Counted from the first letter of the stretch, positions 1 to 9,779 are shown. The stretch: DNA of 64,000 nucleotides from Erythrobacter sp. UBA1916 (GCA_002337385.1 DDFY01000008.1:1-64000); one strand, 5' to 3'. Program-made: numbers and translations. The notes: generated from the letters alone by a model not told the origin.

Positions 1-1064
<1,064 letters not shown>

Positions 1065-1075
1065 GGCGCGCGGCC

Positions 1076-1951
1076 TTACGCGGGGTGTACGGTTACGTCC
1101 ATGCGGAAGCTGCATTCCTCGCCGGGAGCGAGCAGCGTGATGCCCGGTTTGTCGCGGAATTCGCCGGCATAGCCCGCCGGGTCAGCGATGCCCGCCCATG
1201 GCTCGATGCACAGGAAGGAGGCGCCGGGCTTCTGCCACAGGCCGAGCATGGGCAGATCGGGATAGGCGATGGCGAGCGCCGCCCCGTTCTCGCCCTGATA
1301 GGTCAGGCGGCGGCTGGCGGGCGCATCCCAGATCATCGCGTCGGCGGCGAACAGATCAGGCGATAGCGCGAGCTGCTTGCCCTCGACCGGCGACGGCGCA
1401 GTGACCTCAAGCAGGCCAGCGGCGTTGAGACGGCGAATCGGCGCGGGCTCCGCCTGTTCGAACGCGATCCGGTGCGCCAGCTTCTCTCCGCCACCGGGAA
1501 GCGGCCAGGCAAAGGCCGGGTGGAAACCGAAGCTGAACGGGAGCGGCTCCGCGCCCGGATTCGTGACAGTGATCGTGGTGGCAAGCCTGCTGCCCGCCAA
1601 TTCATAGCTCGCGGTGATGGTGAAGGCGAACGGGTAAGCCTCGCGGGTTTCCTCGCTATCCTTCAAACGGAAGTGGGCCGCTTGCTCGCCGTGCTCGAGC
1701 AGCTCCCACGCCATGCGGCGGGCAAAGCCATGCTGCTTCATCGGGTACTCGCGCCCGTCGACACGCAGCACGTCGCCGTTGAGCCGCCCGACGATCGGAA
1801 ACAGCAGCGGGGCATGGCCGGTCCACCAGCGCGGATCGGCGTCGGTCATGTACTCGCGGCCCGCGCTGTCGGTCAGCGATTGCAGCTCGGCTCCTAGCGG
1901 AGCGATCGTGGCGGTCAGGTCGCCCGATGCGATCCTGACCAGCCCGCTCAT
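1076..1951 (-). CDS. Aldose 1-epimerase (mutarotase) family protein
   Basis: A 291-residue galactose-mutarotase-like beta-sandwich protein of the YeaD/LacX type, expected to interconvert the alpha and beta anomers of a free hexose or bind a hexose phosphate. Visible family marks are KQHGFAR (His74), GFHPAFAWP (His143) and a late acidic segment CIEPWAGIADP that supplies the likely catalytic Glu. There is no signal peptide, so it is cytoplasmic. Its ATG overlaps the pheT stop codon as ATGA, so translation is probably coupled to pheT. The substrate cannot be told from sequence, and the operon neighbours (pheST, prfC) give no sugar context. Confidence 0.85.
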   Translation of the reverse strand: MSGLVRIASGDLTATIAPLGAELQSLTDSAGREYMTDADPRWWTGHAPLLFPIVGRLNGDVLRVDGREYPMKQHGFARRMAWELLEHGEQAAHFRLKDSEETREAYPFAFTITASYELAGSRLATTITVTNPGAEPLPFSFGFHPAFAWPLPGGGEKLAHRIAFEQAEPAPIRRLNAAGLLEVTAPSPVEGKQLALSPDLFAADAMIWDAPASRRLTYQGENGAALAIAYPDLPMLGLWQKPGASFLCIEPWAGIADPAGYAGEFRDKPGITLLAPGEECSFRMDVTVHPA

Positions 1952-4335
1952 CCGCGCAGCTCCGCGCCCTGCTTGGCCGCCGCCGCCACGATGGCATCGG
2001 CAATCGCCTTGAGGTCGGCGTCCTTGTACGACTTCTCACCCGGCTGGAGCGTCACTTCGAGCGCGACGCTCTTCTTGCCCTCGGGCACGCCCTGCCCCGC
2101 GAACACGTCGAACACGCGGGCATCGACGATATTCGCCTTGTCCGCGCCCTTTACCGTGCGCAGCAGGTCACCCGCTGGCAGTTCGGCGGGAACGAGGAAG
2201 GCAAAGTCGCGCAGCACCGGCTGCAGCGCAGGCGGTGCGAAATGCGGCTTGGCGAAGCCTGCCGCGCCTTTCTTGGCCGGAATGGCATCGAGAAACAGCT
2301 CGACCGCCACCACCGGGCCATCGACATCGAAGGCAGCCAAAGTGCGCGGGTGCAGCGTGCCGAAGCGCGCCAGCACGTTCTTGGGCCCAAGCCGCAAGGT
2401 GGCCGACTGGCCAGGGTGGAACTGATCGCCCGCCTCGCCCATGACCTGCAGCTTGTCGACCGGAGCGCCAGCCTCGGCCAGCAGCGCCATGGCTTCCGCC
2501 TTGGCGTCGAACGCGTCGAAGCCCTGCGCCTTGCCAGTGGCCCAGCCGCGCGGGGTCTTGTCGCCCGCCAGCACCACGGCGAGCGTCAGCCGCTCGTCGC
2601 TCGCGCCGTCCTTGCCGCGCAGGTAGCGACGGCCGATCTCGAACAGCCGCAGCGCGCTCGCACCGCGGTCGAGGTTGCGCTTTGTCGCCGCCAGCAGACC
2701 CGGCAGCAGCGAGGGGCGCATGGCTTTCAGGTCTTCGCTGATCGGGTTGTCGAGCACCCACAGCGGACCATCGGCGAACAGCTCGGCCTCGGCGGTCGGG
2801 AGGAACGACCAGGTCACCGCCTCGTTCAGCCCGCGCGCAGCCGCCGCACGGCGGACCCTGCGTTCCAGAGCCTGCGCCGGGGTGGCCGTGGGTCGGGCCA
2901 CGCTATCGGCACGCGGCAGGGCCACGCTGGCGACCGCGTCGAGCCCGTGGATGCGCACCACTTCCTCGACCAGATCGGCGGGGCCTTCGATATCGTGGCG
3001 GCGCAGCGGCACGGTGACGTTCCAGCTGCCATCGACCGCGAAGTCGAGCGCCTCAAGGATGCGCTTCTGCTCGCCCTCGGCAACCTCCACGCCGCCAAGA
3101 CGGGCCGTGAGGCCGGGATCGAACGCGATCACCTTCGGCTCGCTCGGCGGGGAACCGGCGCGCACGGCTGTGCTCGCCTCGCCGCCGCAGAGGCGCAGCA
3201 CCAGCGAGGTCAGCCCTTCCAGCCCGCCATCGAGCCAGGCCGGATCGACCCCGCGCTCGAACCGGGTGCGCGCATCGCTGGCAAGGCCAAGCTTGCGCCC
3301 CGTCACGCCGATGGTCTCGGGGTTGAAATAGGCGATTTCGAGCAGGACATCGGTGGTGCTCTCGCTCACCGAGCTGTCGAGCCCGCCCATGATCCCGGCG
3401 ATATCGTGCACGCCCTTGTCGTCGGCAATCACGGTCATCGTGCTGTCGAGCGTGTAGGTCTTGTCGTTGAGCGCGACGACCTGCTCGCCATCCTGCGCGC
3501 GGCGGGCGACGACCGGGCCGGTCAGCTTGGCCAGATCGTACACGTGTGCGGGGCGACCGAAGGCGAGCGACATGTAGTTGGTGATGTCCACCAGCGCCGA
3601 AATGGGGCGCTGGCCTGCCGCCTTGAGGCGCGCCTGCATCCACTCAGGGCTCGCGCCGTTGGTCACACCGCGCACCACGCGGGCGTAGAACGCCGGGCAG
3701 CCCTCGGGATCGTCGGTGCGCACTTCGACCGGGCAGTCGAACGCCTCCTCGATAGCGAAGCTCTTCAGCGGCTTGAGCGTACCGAGGCCTGCCGCCGCCA
3801 GATCGCGCGCGACGCCATAGACGCCCATGCAATCGGGCCGGTTGGGCGTGATCGCCACGTCAAGCACCGGGGACGCGCCATGATAGGCGGCAAAGTCGGT
3901 GCCGATGGGCGCATCTTCAGGCAGCTCGATGATACCGTCGTGATCCTCGCCCAGCTCCAGCTCGCGGGTCGAGCACATCATGCCCGACGATTCGACCCCG
4001 CGAATCGCCGCCTTGCGCAGGACCATGCCATTAGCCGGAACCACGGCTCCAGGCGAACCCAGCACGCCGACCAGCCCCGCACGCGCATTAGGTGCGCCGC
4101 AGACAATCTGCTGCACCTCGCCCGTGCCGTTATCGACCGTGAGCACCTGCAGCTTGTCGGCATCGGGGTGCGGCTTGGCGGTGAGCACCTTGGCCACGCG
4201 GAAACCGGCAAGCGCCTCGGCCGGGTCTTCGATCCCTTCGACCTCAATGCCGATTGCGTTGAGCTTGGCGGCGATATCGGCAAGGCTCGCCTCGGTGTCG
4301 AGGAAGTAGCTAAGCCATTCGAGCGAGAACTTCAT
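1948..4335 (-). CDS. pheT: Phenylalanine--tRNA ligase beta subunit
   Basis: Beta chain of the (alpha beta)2 PheRS, 795 residues, normal family length. The start MKFSLEWLSYFL at 4335 is preferred over the longer open frame because it matches the family N-terminus and overlaps the pheS stop as ATGA. Domains in order: N-terminal core with the OB-fold tRNA-binding domain (VLTAKPHPDADKLQVLTVDN near residues 50-70), the B3/B4 editing domain, the B5 domain, a catalytically inactive class II core, and the C-terminal ferredoxin-fold anticodon-binding domain ending the protein. The stop overlaps the next gene's ATG, so three genes appear translationally coupled. Confidence 0.97.
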   Translation of the reverse strand: MKFSLEWLSYFLDTEASLADIAAKLNAIGIEVEGIEDPAEALAGFRVAKVLTAKPHPDADKLQVLTVDNGTGEVQQIVCGAPNARAGLVGVLGSPGAVVPANGMVLRKAAIRGVESSGMMCSTRELELGEDHDGIIELPEDAPIGTDFAAYHGASPVLDVAITPNRPDCMGVYGVARDLAAAGLGTLKPLKSFAIEEAFDCPVEVRTDDPEGCPAFYARVVRGVTNGASPEWMQARLKAAGQRPISALVDITNYMSLAFGRPAHVYDLAKLTGPVVARRAQDGEQVVALNDKTYTLDSTMTVIADDKGVHDIAGIMGGLDSSVSESTTDVLLEIAYFNPETIGVTGRKLGLASDARTRFERGVDPAWLDGGLEGLTSLVLRLCGGEASTAVRAGSPPSEPKVIAFDPGLTARLGGVEVAEGEQKRILEALDFAVDGSWNVTVPLRRHDIEGPADLVEEVVRIHGLDAVASVALPRADSVARPTATPAQALERRVRRAAAARGLNEAVTWSFLPTAEAELFADGPLWVLDNPISEDLKAMRPSLLPGLLAATKRNLDRGASALRLFEIGRRYLRGKDGASDERLTLAVVLAGDKTPRGWATGKAQGFDAFDAKAEAMALLAEAGAPVDKLQVMGEAGDQFHPGQSATLRLGPKNVLARFGTLHPRTLAAFDVDGPVVAVELFLDAIPAKKGAAGFAKPHFAPPALQPVLRDFAFLVPAELPAGDLLRTVKGADKANIVDARVFDVFAGQGVPEGKKSVALEVTLQPGEKSYKDADLKAIADAIVAAAAKQGAELRG

Positions 4336-5432
4336 GCGCGTTCTCCTACACCGGCGGAAAGCGTCGGCTGGGCCAGCGCCGAGAAACCATAGTGCGACAG
4401 CCAGCGGGCATCGCCGTCGAAGAAGGCGCGCAGGTCGTCCATCCCGTATTTGAGCATGGCGAGCCGGTCGACGCCGATCCCGAAGGCAAAGCCCTGCCAT
4501 TCGTCGGGATCGAGCCCGCTCATTTCGATCACCCGGCGGTTGACCATGCCGCTGCCGAGCAGCTCCATCCAGCCGTGGCCCGGTTCATCGCCGCTGCCGC
4601 CCAGCACGCGCTTGCCATCGACCAGCGCGAAGCCGACATCGGCCTCGACCGAAGGCTCGGTGAAGGGGAAGTAGCTCGGGCGCAGACGGATCACGATGTC
4701 CTCGTTCTCGAAGAAGGCCTTGAGGAAGGTCTCCAGCGTCCACTTGAGGTGGCCGAGGTGGATATCCTTGTCGATCACCAGACCTTCGATCTGGTGGAAC
4801 ATCGGGGTGTGGGTGGCGTCGGAGTCGCTGCGATAGACGCGGCCCGGCGCGATGATGCGCAAGGGCGCACCTTCCGCCAGCATCGTGCGCACCTGCACCG
4901 GGCTGGTGTGCGTGCGCAGCAGCATCTTGCCGCCCTTCGGCGCAGTGTCAGGGAAATAGAACGTATCGTGCATCGCCCGCGCCGGATGGCTTTCGGGCAT
5001 GTTGAGCGCGGTGAAGTTGTACCAGTCGTCCTCGATCTCGGGGCCGGTGGCGACGGCAAAGCCGAGGTCGGCGAAGATTTCGGCCAGCTCGTCCATCACC
5101 TGGCTCACCGGGTGGACCGAGCCGCGTGGAACCTCGGGCGCGGGCAGCGTCAGGTCCAGCGTCTCGGCGGCGAGCTGTGCTTCGAGAGCCGCCGCTTCGA
5201 GCACGTCCTTGCGCGCAGCCAGCGCATCGGTGACGGCCTGCCGCAGGGCCTGGATTTCCGGACCCTTGGTCTGGCGCTCTTCGGGGGTCATCTTCCCCAG
5301 CGTCTTCATCAGCGCCGAGACCGAGCCCTGCTTGCCCAGAAATTCGACGCGCAGCGCCTCAAGGGCAGCCAGATCGGCTGCTGCCGCAATGCGCGCTTTC
5401 GCGTCTTGTTCGATCGTTTGAGTTTCCGACAT
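4332..5432 (-). CDS. pheS: Phenylalanine--tRNA ligase alpha subunit
   Basis: Catalytic alpha chain of PheRS, 366 residues from ATG 5432 (MSETQTIEQ). The N-terminal coiled-coil arm that contacts tRNA is followed by a class II aminoacyl-tRNA synthetase core: motif 2 around FHQIEGLVID and motif 3 GIGVDRLAMLKYG near the C-terminus, with GSGMVNRRVI between them. The phenylalanine pocket region LGSGMV is typical. The longer open frame upstream of 5432 has no family similarity that I recognise and was not used. First gene of a pheS-pheT-epimerase-prfC operon; the 67 nt between it and the AraC gene would hold any leader or promoter, but I see no clear Phe-rich leader peptide there. Confidence 0.97.
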   Translation of the reverse strand: MSETQTIEQDAKARIAAAADLAALEALRVEFLGKQGSVSALMKTLGKMTPEERQTKGPEIQALRQAVTDALAARKDVLEAAALEAQLAAETLDLTLPAPEVPRGSVHPVSQVMDELAEIFADLGFAVATGPEIEDDWYNFTALNMPESHPARAMHDTFYFPDTAPKGGKMLLRTHTSPVQVRTMLAEGAPLRIIAPGRVYRSDSDATHTPMFHQIEGLVIDKDIHLGHLKWTLETFLKAFFENEDIVIRLRPSYFPFTEPSVEADVGFALVDGKRVLGGSGDEPGHGWMELLGSGMVNRRVIEMSGLDPDEWQGFAFGIGVDRLAMLKYGMDDLRAFFDGDARWLSHYGFSALAQPTLSAGVGERA

Positions 5433-5499
5433 GCCCACTAGCAATTGTTTTGGCCAATAAGCCGCGCCTGTTAGCGAGCCTGCGCCCGCCTCCCAAGCC

Positions 5500-6420
5500 C
5501 TATTTCGTCTCAGGGCCCATGCTTGGCCTGTTTCCGCCAGCATAACGCAGGACTGTCGGCAGGTCGGTCTGCGCGACAGCGCCCTGATCGACCATGCGTT
5601 GCGCAAGGATTCGATCGAGGATCGGATGCGGCATTTCCGCGTATTCCGAGGGGGTCATGCCCATGATGCTACGGAAGTCGCGCACGAAGTGGGCCTGGTC
5701 GAAATAGTGTCGGTCAAGCGCGCTACTCCAGCTGCCACGCGATTCGAGCATGAACCGGGAAAGGCTGCGCAGGAACCGCTGGCGGCGCAGCAAGGTCTTG
5801 GGCGGAAAGCCGAAGTACTGGCTGCACATGCGTTCGAGCGTGCGGCGGCTCGTGCCCACTTGCTCGGCCAGATCGTCCACATCGTTGAGATCGGCATCCT
5901 TGAGCGCCTCCTGGCAGGCCAGCACGCGCGGAGACACCGGCGGAGTGCGCGCGTCGAGGTCGAGCAGGAAGCGGTCAATCGCCGCGGCGGCGGCATCGTC
6001 GTCGCCTCCCGCCTCCTCGACCACCCTGAGCAGCGGCGAGAAAGTGTCAAAGACAGAGCCTTCGCCCTCAACGATACGGTTCCTGAGCGAGGAGGCCGGA
6101 TGGTCAACAAAGCGCGCCCATCCAGCCGGATGGAGCCCGAGGCCGAAGATTCGCGAGGTGCTGAGCCGAAAGTCGATCGCCCGGCTGGTGGGCCCGCTGA
6201 CCGCAAAGGACGAGCATTGACACATGGCAGCCGGGATGACGCGGGCGATGGGCGGCGTTCCGACATAGGTGAAGCGCATGGCAGCCCATTCGGGGTGAAG
6301 CGCATCGGCAACGGATACGCCTTCATCGCAGGTCAGCGCGAAGCTGTAGAGGGCCGTGAAATAGGGCGCGAGCACATCGGACAAACGGAAGAACCGCACA
6401 TCAAGAGTAAACGTTGGCAT
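5500..6420 (-). CDS. AraC-family transcriptional regulator
   Basis: A 306-residue regulator. The C-terminal part (about residues 165-270) carries the two helix-turn-helix AraC/XylS DNA-binding domain: first HTH DLAEQVGTSRRTLERMCSQY, then YFDQAHFVRDFRSIMGMTPSEY, the classic FxxxG..P.xY end. The N-terminal 160 residues form a sensor region of the type found with DUF6597-like AraC proteins; it contains CQCSS, two cysteines close together. ATG 6420 (MPTF) was chosen over TTG 6435 because it is the first ATG; neither has a strong ribosome site. It is flanked by pheS and rplT, neither an obvious target, so the regulon is unknown. Confidence 0.88.
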   Translation of the reverse strand: MPTFTLDVRFFRLSDVLAPYFTALYSFALTCDEGVSVADALHPEWAAMRFTYVGTPPIARVIPAAMCQCSSFAVSGPTSRAIDFRLSTSRIFGLGLHPAGWARFVDHPASSLRNRIVEGEGSVFDTFSPLLRVVEEAGGDDDAAAAAIDRFLLDLDARTPPVSPRVLACQEALKDADLNDVDDLAEQVGTSRRTLERMCSQYFGFPPKTLLRRQRFLRSLSRFMLESRGSWSSALDRHYFDQAHFVRDFRSIMGMTPSEYAEMPHPILDRILAQRMVDQGAVAQTDLPTVLRYAGGNRPSMGPETK

Positions 6421-6529
6421 CGCAGGATCGTCCAACCCAAAGGCCTCACTCGCGCGCGCCGCAGGCGAAACGGGCCAGCCAATGCCCAGTCACTTAACCT
6501 CGGAGCGAATACTGCGTTTCGCAGCCCTT

Positions 6530-6559
6530 ATTATGCGCCCAATAATCTTAGGTTCTTAA
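6530..6559 (-). promoter_or_regulatory. Candidate promoter of the AraC gene with TTAACC half-site
   Basis: On the minus strand TTAAGA (6559-6554) and CATAAT (6535-6530) are separated by 18 nt in the most AT-rich stretch of this gap. The -35 side overlaps TTAACC, the half-site recognised by CtrA in alphaproteobacteria. A second TTAACC lies at 6494-6499, and a perfect hairpin CTGCG-TTT-CGCAG at 6511-6523 lies between promoter and gene. All of this is pattern matching only. Confidence 0.3.
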
Positions 6560-6618
6560 CCACTTGGCAACCGAAACTTTCAAACGTCAGGATTCGTAAG
6601 CCAAACCTGAAACGGCAA

Positions 6619-6649
6619 GGGGCGCGCTCGGCCATGCCGAACGCGCCCC
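6619..6649 (-). terminator. Terminator of rpmI-rplT
   Basis: A 14-bp stem with a single mismatch (GGGGCGCG-TCGGC arms at 6619-6632 and 6636-6649) and a 3-nt loop starts about 30 nt after the rplT stop. The tail on the minus strand is only weakly T-rich (CCCCTTGCCGTTT), but the stem is very strong and sits at the end of the ribosomal operon. Confidence 0.7.
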
Positions 6650-6678
6650 TTTACCTGGCTGGAAATGCGGCCGCCCGA

Positions 6679-7038
6679 TCAGGCGGGAAGCGCTTCCTTG
6701 GCCTGCTTGATGATAAGGCTGAAAGCAGCACTTTCGTTCATCGCGAGGTCGGCCATCACCTTACGGTCAAGCTCGATCCCGGCCAGCTTGGTGCCGTGGA
6801 TGAACTGCGAATAGGTCAGGCCTTCGGCGCGAACGGCAGCGTTGATGCGCTGAATCCACAGGGCGCGGAAGTTGCGCTTGTTCACCTTGCGGTCGCGATA
6901 GGCGTACTGGCCGGCCTTCTCGACGGCCTGACGGGCGACGCGAATCGTGTTCTTGCGACGGCCGCGATAGCCCTTCGCCTGTTCCAGAATCCGCTTGTGC
7001 TTGGCGCGGGTGGTCACACCGCGTTTAATGCGAGGCAT
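6679..7038 (-). CDS. rplT: Large ribosomal subunit protein bL20
   Basis: L20, 119 residues, full length. It binds 23S rRNA early in 50S assembly. The N-terminus MPRIKRGVTTRAKHKRIL and the highly basic helix that follows (GYRGRRKNTIRVARQAVEKA) are diagnostic. It follows rpmI by 25 nt with a good ribosome site (AAAGGAG). The upstream infC gene that often starts this operon is absent, so the pair stands as a two-gene unit here. In other bacteria L20 represses its own operon by binding the mRNA; no such structure can be proven here. Confidence 0.98.
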   Translation of the reverse strand: MPRIKRGVTTRAKHKRILEQAKGYRGRRKNTIRVARQAVEKAGQYAYRDRKVNKRNFRALWIQRINAAVRAEGLTYSQFIHGTKLAGIELDRKVMADLAMNESAAFSLIIKQAKEALPA

Positions 7039-7063
7039 AGTATATCTCCTTTAACGCGCTGGC

Positions 7064-7267
7064 TCAGTTGAGGCCGTAAGGCGCCCACTTCTTGATGTGC
7101 TTGACGTCCGCTTCGGACAGCACGTCGGTGCCGCGGTTCTGGCGAATATACTTCGCGTTGTGGCTGATCAGGCGGTGACGCTTGCCGGCGACACCATGCT
7201 TGACCTTGCCAGTGGCGGTGAGCTTGAAGCGCTTTTTCACGCCGCTCTTGGTCTTCAGCTTGGGCAT
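7064..7267 (-). CDS. rpmI: Large ribosomal subunit protein bL35
   Basis: L35, 67 residues from ATG 7267 (MPKLKTKSGVKKRF), the family N-terminus. A longer frame begins MDVSLLKEMK upstream, but GAAGGAG lies a normal distance before the MPKL start, which settles it. The protein is strongly basic (KRHRLISHNAKYIRQNRG) and ends in the KKWAPYGLN tail. First gene of the rpmI-rplT operon, about 95 nt downstream of a candidate promoter. Confidence 0.97.
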   Translation of the reverse strand: MPKLKTKSGVKKRFKLTATGKVKHGVAGKRHRLISHNAKYIRQNRGTDVLSEADVKHIKKWAPYGLN

Positions 7268-7358
7268 TTTCATCTCCTTCAAAAGAGACACGTCCAACCG
7301 GCCCTGGCAGCCCTTTTCGCCAGGCAGGCAGATGAATCACGTGTCGGTGAAGCGCGGG

Positions 7359-7386
7359 CTCTTAGACAACTGGCAGCAAAAGGCAA
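7359..7386 (-). promoter_or_regulatory. Candidate housekeeping promoter of rpmI-rplT
   Basis: Minus strand TTGCCT (7386-7381), 16-nt spacer, TAAGAG (7364-7359), about 92 nt before the rpmI start. The layout resembles the candidate promoters of prs and sucC in this window. The leader between it and rpmI contains a CCTGGC/GCCAGG hairpin that could matter for L20 autoregulation. Confidence 0.35.
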
Positions 7387-7387
7387 G

Positions 7388-7400
7388 CGGCACGATGCCG
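7388..7400 (-). terminator. Weak terminator candidate after hisN
   Basis: CGGCA-TCG-TGCCG hairpin beginning 9 nt after the hisN stop, followed on the minus strand by CTTGCCTTTTGC. The stem is only 5 bp, so this may be a pause site rather than a full terminator. It abuts the candidate rpmI promoter. Confidence 0.35.
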
Positions 7401-7408
7401 GGCGAGGT

Positions 7409-8206
7409 CTAGTGGTCGTGGTGACCCGCGTGCCCGGCCATGGCCTCCAGCACCTCTTCGAGCCGCGCCGGATCGCCCAGCGCCAGCACCTGACCGTCGG
7501 ACCCGGCGTGAAGCGGCTCGCCCGCCCAGTCGCACATCAGCCCGCCTGCGCCTTCGACAACAGGCACGAGTGCGGCAAAGTCGTATAGCTTGAGGCCCGC
7601 TTCACACACGATGTCGAGCTGGCCCGAGGCGAGGCAGGCATAGTTGTAGCAATCGCCGCCCATGACCATGCGCTTGTGGTTGGTCTTGGCGGCAAGGGCC
7701 ATGAAGGTGTCGCCTTCGGACTGGCTGAAATAATGCGGCCCAGTCGTAGCGATGGCAGCGTCGGACAGCTCGCGGCAGCTGCGCGTAGTGACCGGATCGC
7801 CGTTGAAGGTGGTGGGCTTGCCGGTGACACCAAGCCAACGCTCGCCAGTGATCGGCTGGTCGATCATGCCAAGCACGGGAAAGCCATCGACGAGCAGCGC
7901 GATCAGCGTTGCGAAGATCGGACGTCCGGCGAGAAAAGCAGTGGTCCCGTCGATCGGGTCCAGCACCCAGACCCGAGACGACTTGCCTTCCTTCACCCCA
8001 TATTCCTCGCCGTGGATGCCATCGGCGGAGTACTCGGCCTCGATCAGCTTGCGCATCGCCGCCTCGGCGTTGCGGTCAGCAATCGTGACCGGCGAGGCAT
8101 CGGCCTTGGCCTCCGGATCAAGCGCGGTGCGGAAGAGCGGACGGATTTCCGCCCGCGCGGCCTCTGCCAAACGGTGAGCGAGGGCGATTTCGGCGTCGAG
8201 TCGCAT
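7409..8206 (-). CDS. hisN: Histidinol-phosphatase, inositol-monophosphatase type
   Basis: A 265-residue member of the Mg-dependent inositol monophosphatase fold. The metal site WVLDPIDGTTAF (near residue 80) and the upstream Glu-Glu of GIHGEEYG are present, and MGGDCYNYACLASGQLDIV with the later DFAALVPVVEGAGG matches the histidinol-phosphatase branch (HisN) used by many actinobacteria and alphaproteobacteria in place of HisB/HisJ. It would convert L-histidinol phosphate to histidinol in histidine synthesis. Its ATG overlaps the cupin stop (TGATG), suggesting coupling. The C-terminus is His-rich (GHAGHHDH). Generic inositol phosphatase activity remains possible; a paralog lies at 51899-52684. 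Confidence 0.82.
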   Translation of the reverse strand: MRLDAEIALAHRLAEAARAEIRPLFRTALDPEAKADASPVTIADRNAEAAMRKLIEAEYSADGIHGEEYGVKEGKSSRVWVLDPIDGTTAFLAGRPIFATLIALLVDGFPVLGMIDQPITGERWLGVTGKPTTFNGDPVTTRSCRELSDAAIATTGPHYFSQSEGDTFMALAAKTNHKRMVMGGDCYNYACLASGQLDIVCEAGLKLYDFAALVPVVEGAGGLMCDWAGEPLHAGSDGQVLALGDPARLEEVLEAMAGHAGHHDH

Positions 8207-8628
8207 CAGGGCAGCGTTACAGGATCGTCGGCCATGTGCACGCGAACCACGATGGCGCGCACGCCGTCAGGCCCCGCCTTCGGGGTGTGGACCACGCGCG
8301 GCGGAATAACAAAGGTCTCACCGGGCGAAACCACCTGCGGCTCGGCCCCGGGCAGACCGACCAGCGCCTCGCCCGCGATAACATAGAGGAACTCTTCCCA
8401 GGGATGGGAATGGGGATCGCCCACCGCATCGGGGCCGAGGTTAAGATCGGTCACGATAAGACGATGGCCAGGGGCAGCGGCAGGGGCCGTGTCGAACACG
8501 GCATTGGGCCCGATTGGCGGAGCCCATGCCGCTTGCGGAGCGGGCTCCTGCGCGAATCCAGCGCTGCAAGCACCAAGCGTCAGACCAAGAAGCGGGAGGC
8601 AAATACGGGTCCGGAACGCTGCTTGCAT
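8206..8628 (-). CDS. Secreted cupin-domain lipoprotein
   Basis: 140 residues from ATG 8628, chosen for the AGGGAGAG ribosome site. The N-terminus is a lipoprotein signal ending in LTLGAC (Cys21), although a signal-peptidase I site at AGFAQ is a possible alternative. The rest is one cupin barrel: motif 1 GDPHSHPWEEFLYVIAGEALV and motif 2 PGETFVIPPRVVHTP, giving a normal His/His/Glu/His metal site. Ligand unknown. It sits directly before hisN with overlapping stop and start and 10 nt after prs, so the three genes prs-cupin-hisN may be one transcript. Confidence 0.75.
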   Translation of the reverse strand: MQAAFRTRICLPLLGLTLGACSAGFAQEPAPQAAWAPPIGPNAVFDTAPAAAPGHRLIVTDLNLGPDAVGDPHSHPWEEFLYVIAGEALVGLPGAEPQVVSPGETFVIPPRVVHTPKAGPDGVRAIVVRVHMADDPVTLP

Positions 8629-8638
8629 GATGCTCTCC

Positions 8639-9574
8639 CTAGTCGAACAGACTTGAAACGCTGCTTTCGTCGGCAATGCGGCGAATCGCCTCGCCCACCA
8701 GCGGTGCGACGCTCAGCACCCGGATGCGCTCGGACGCCAGGCTGGCCTCGGTCGGCAGGATCGAATCGGTAATCACCAGCTCCTTAAGCGCCGAGCCGTT
8801 GACCCGCGCCACCGCGCCGCCTGAGAGCACACCGTGCGTGATATAGGCGGCCACGCTCTTGGCGCCCTGGTCCATCAGCGCGGAGGCCGCGTTGCACAGC
8901 GTGCCACCCGAATCGATGATATCATCGATCAGGATGCAGTGGCGGCCCTGCACGTTGCCGATGATATTCATCACTTCCGATTCGCCGGGACGCTCACGGC
9001 GCTTGTCGACGATGGCCAGCGGCGCGTTGTCGAGGCGCTTGGCGAGCGCACGGGCACGCACCACGCCGCCCACGTCGGGCGAGACCACCATCAGATCCTC
9101 GTTGCCGTAGCGCGCCTGAATATCGGCGGCCATGACCGGCGCTGCATAGAGGTTGTCGGTCGGAATATCGAAGAAGCCCTGAATCTGGCCTGCGTGCAGG
9201 TCGACCGAGAGCACGCGGTTGGCGCCCGCTTCGGTGATCAGGTTGGCCACCAGCTTGGCCGAGATCGGTGTGCGTGGGCCGGGTTTCCGGTCCTGCCGGG
9301 CATAGCCGAAATAGGGCAGAACGGCGGTGATCCGGCGGGCCGAAGCGCGGCGCAGCGCGTCGATGCCGATCAGCAGTTCCATCAGGTTGTCGTTGGCCGG
9401 GAAGCTCGTCGACTGGATGATGAACACATCCTCGCCGCGCACGTTCTCGTGAATCTCGACGAAGATTTCCTCGTCGGCGAAGCGGCGGACGCTGGCGTCG
9501 GTCAGCGGCACTTCAAGATAACCGGCAATGGCACGGGCCAACGGCAGGTTGGCGTTGCCGGACATGATTTTCAT
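8639..9574 (-). CDS. prs: Ribose-phosphate pyrophosphokinase
   Basis: PRPP synthase, 311 residues from ATG 9574 (MKIMSGNANLPLARAIAGYL). It makes PRPP from ribose 5-phosphate and ATP for nucleotide, histidine and tryptophan synthesis. The longer open frame upstream is not family-like. Visible landmarks: FVEIHENVRGEDVFIIQST, the catalytic flexible-loop and histidine region SVDLHAGQIQGFFDIP, and the PRPP loop CILIDDIIDSGGTLCNAA. The gene has its own candidate promoter at 9620-9647, and PRPP feeds the purE/purK, apt and hisN enzymes found elsewhere in the window. Confidence 0.97.
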   Translation of the reverse strand: MKIMSGNANLPLARAIAGYLEVPLTDASVRRFADEEIFVEIHENVRGEDVFIIQSTSFPANDNLMELLIGIDALRRASARRITAVLPYFGYARQDRKPGPRTPISAKLVANLITEAGANRVLSVDLHAGQIQGFFDIPTDNLYAAPVMAADIQARYGNEDLMVVSPDVGGVVRARALAKRLDNAPLAIVDKRRERPGESEVMNIIGNVQGRHCILIDDIIDSGGTLCNAASALMDQGAKSVAAYITHGVLSGGAVARVNGSALKELVITDSILPTEASLASERIRVLSVAPLVGEAIRRIADESSVSSLFD

Positions 9575-9619
9575 GGTGCAGAACCCTCGAGATTGCGCAG
9601 GCGATTGCTCAAGCGCCAC

Positions 9620-9647
9620 CCTCTAGCGGGGCGTCACATGATTGCAA
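9620..9647 (-). promoter_or_regulatory. Candidate prs promoter
   Basis: Minus strand TTGCAA (9647-9642), 16-nt spacer, TAGAGG (9625-9620), about 46 nt before the prs start. Similar TTGC-N16-TA layouts precede rpmI and sucC. Confidence 0.4.
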
Positions 9648-9779
9648 CCTGTGAGAGGCCGAGGCCGGGGAAAGCTCGGGGGCATTCCGCCCATCCGATG
9701 CTCGCCCTTCACCCGGCACAATGTCTGCCCGTTGGTGCGCGCGCCGCCGCGCTGGCGGCAACGGCAGCTCTGACCGACC

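Noticed and set aside
2242..4392. 716-codon open frame on the plus strand opposite pheT
   Set aside because: Arg/His/Gln-rich shadow of pheT with no recognisable domain.
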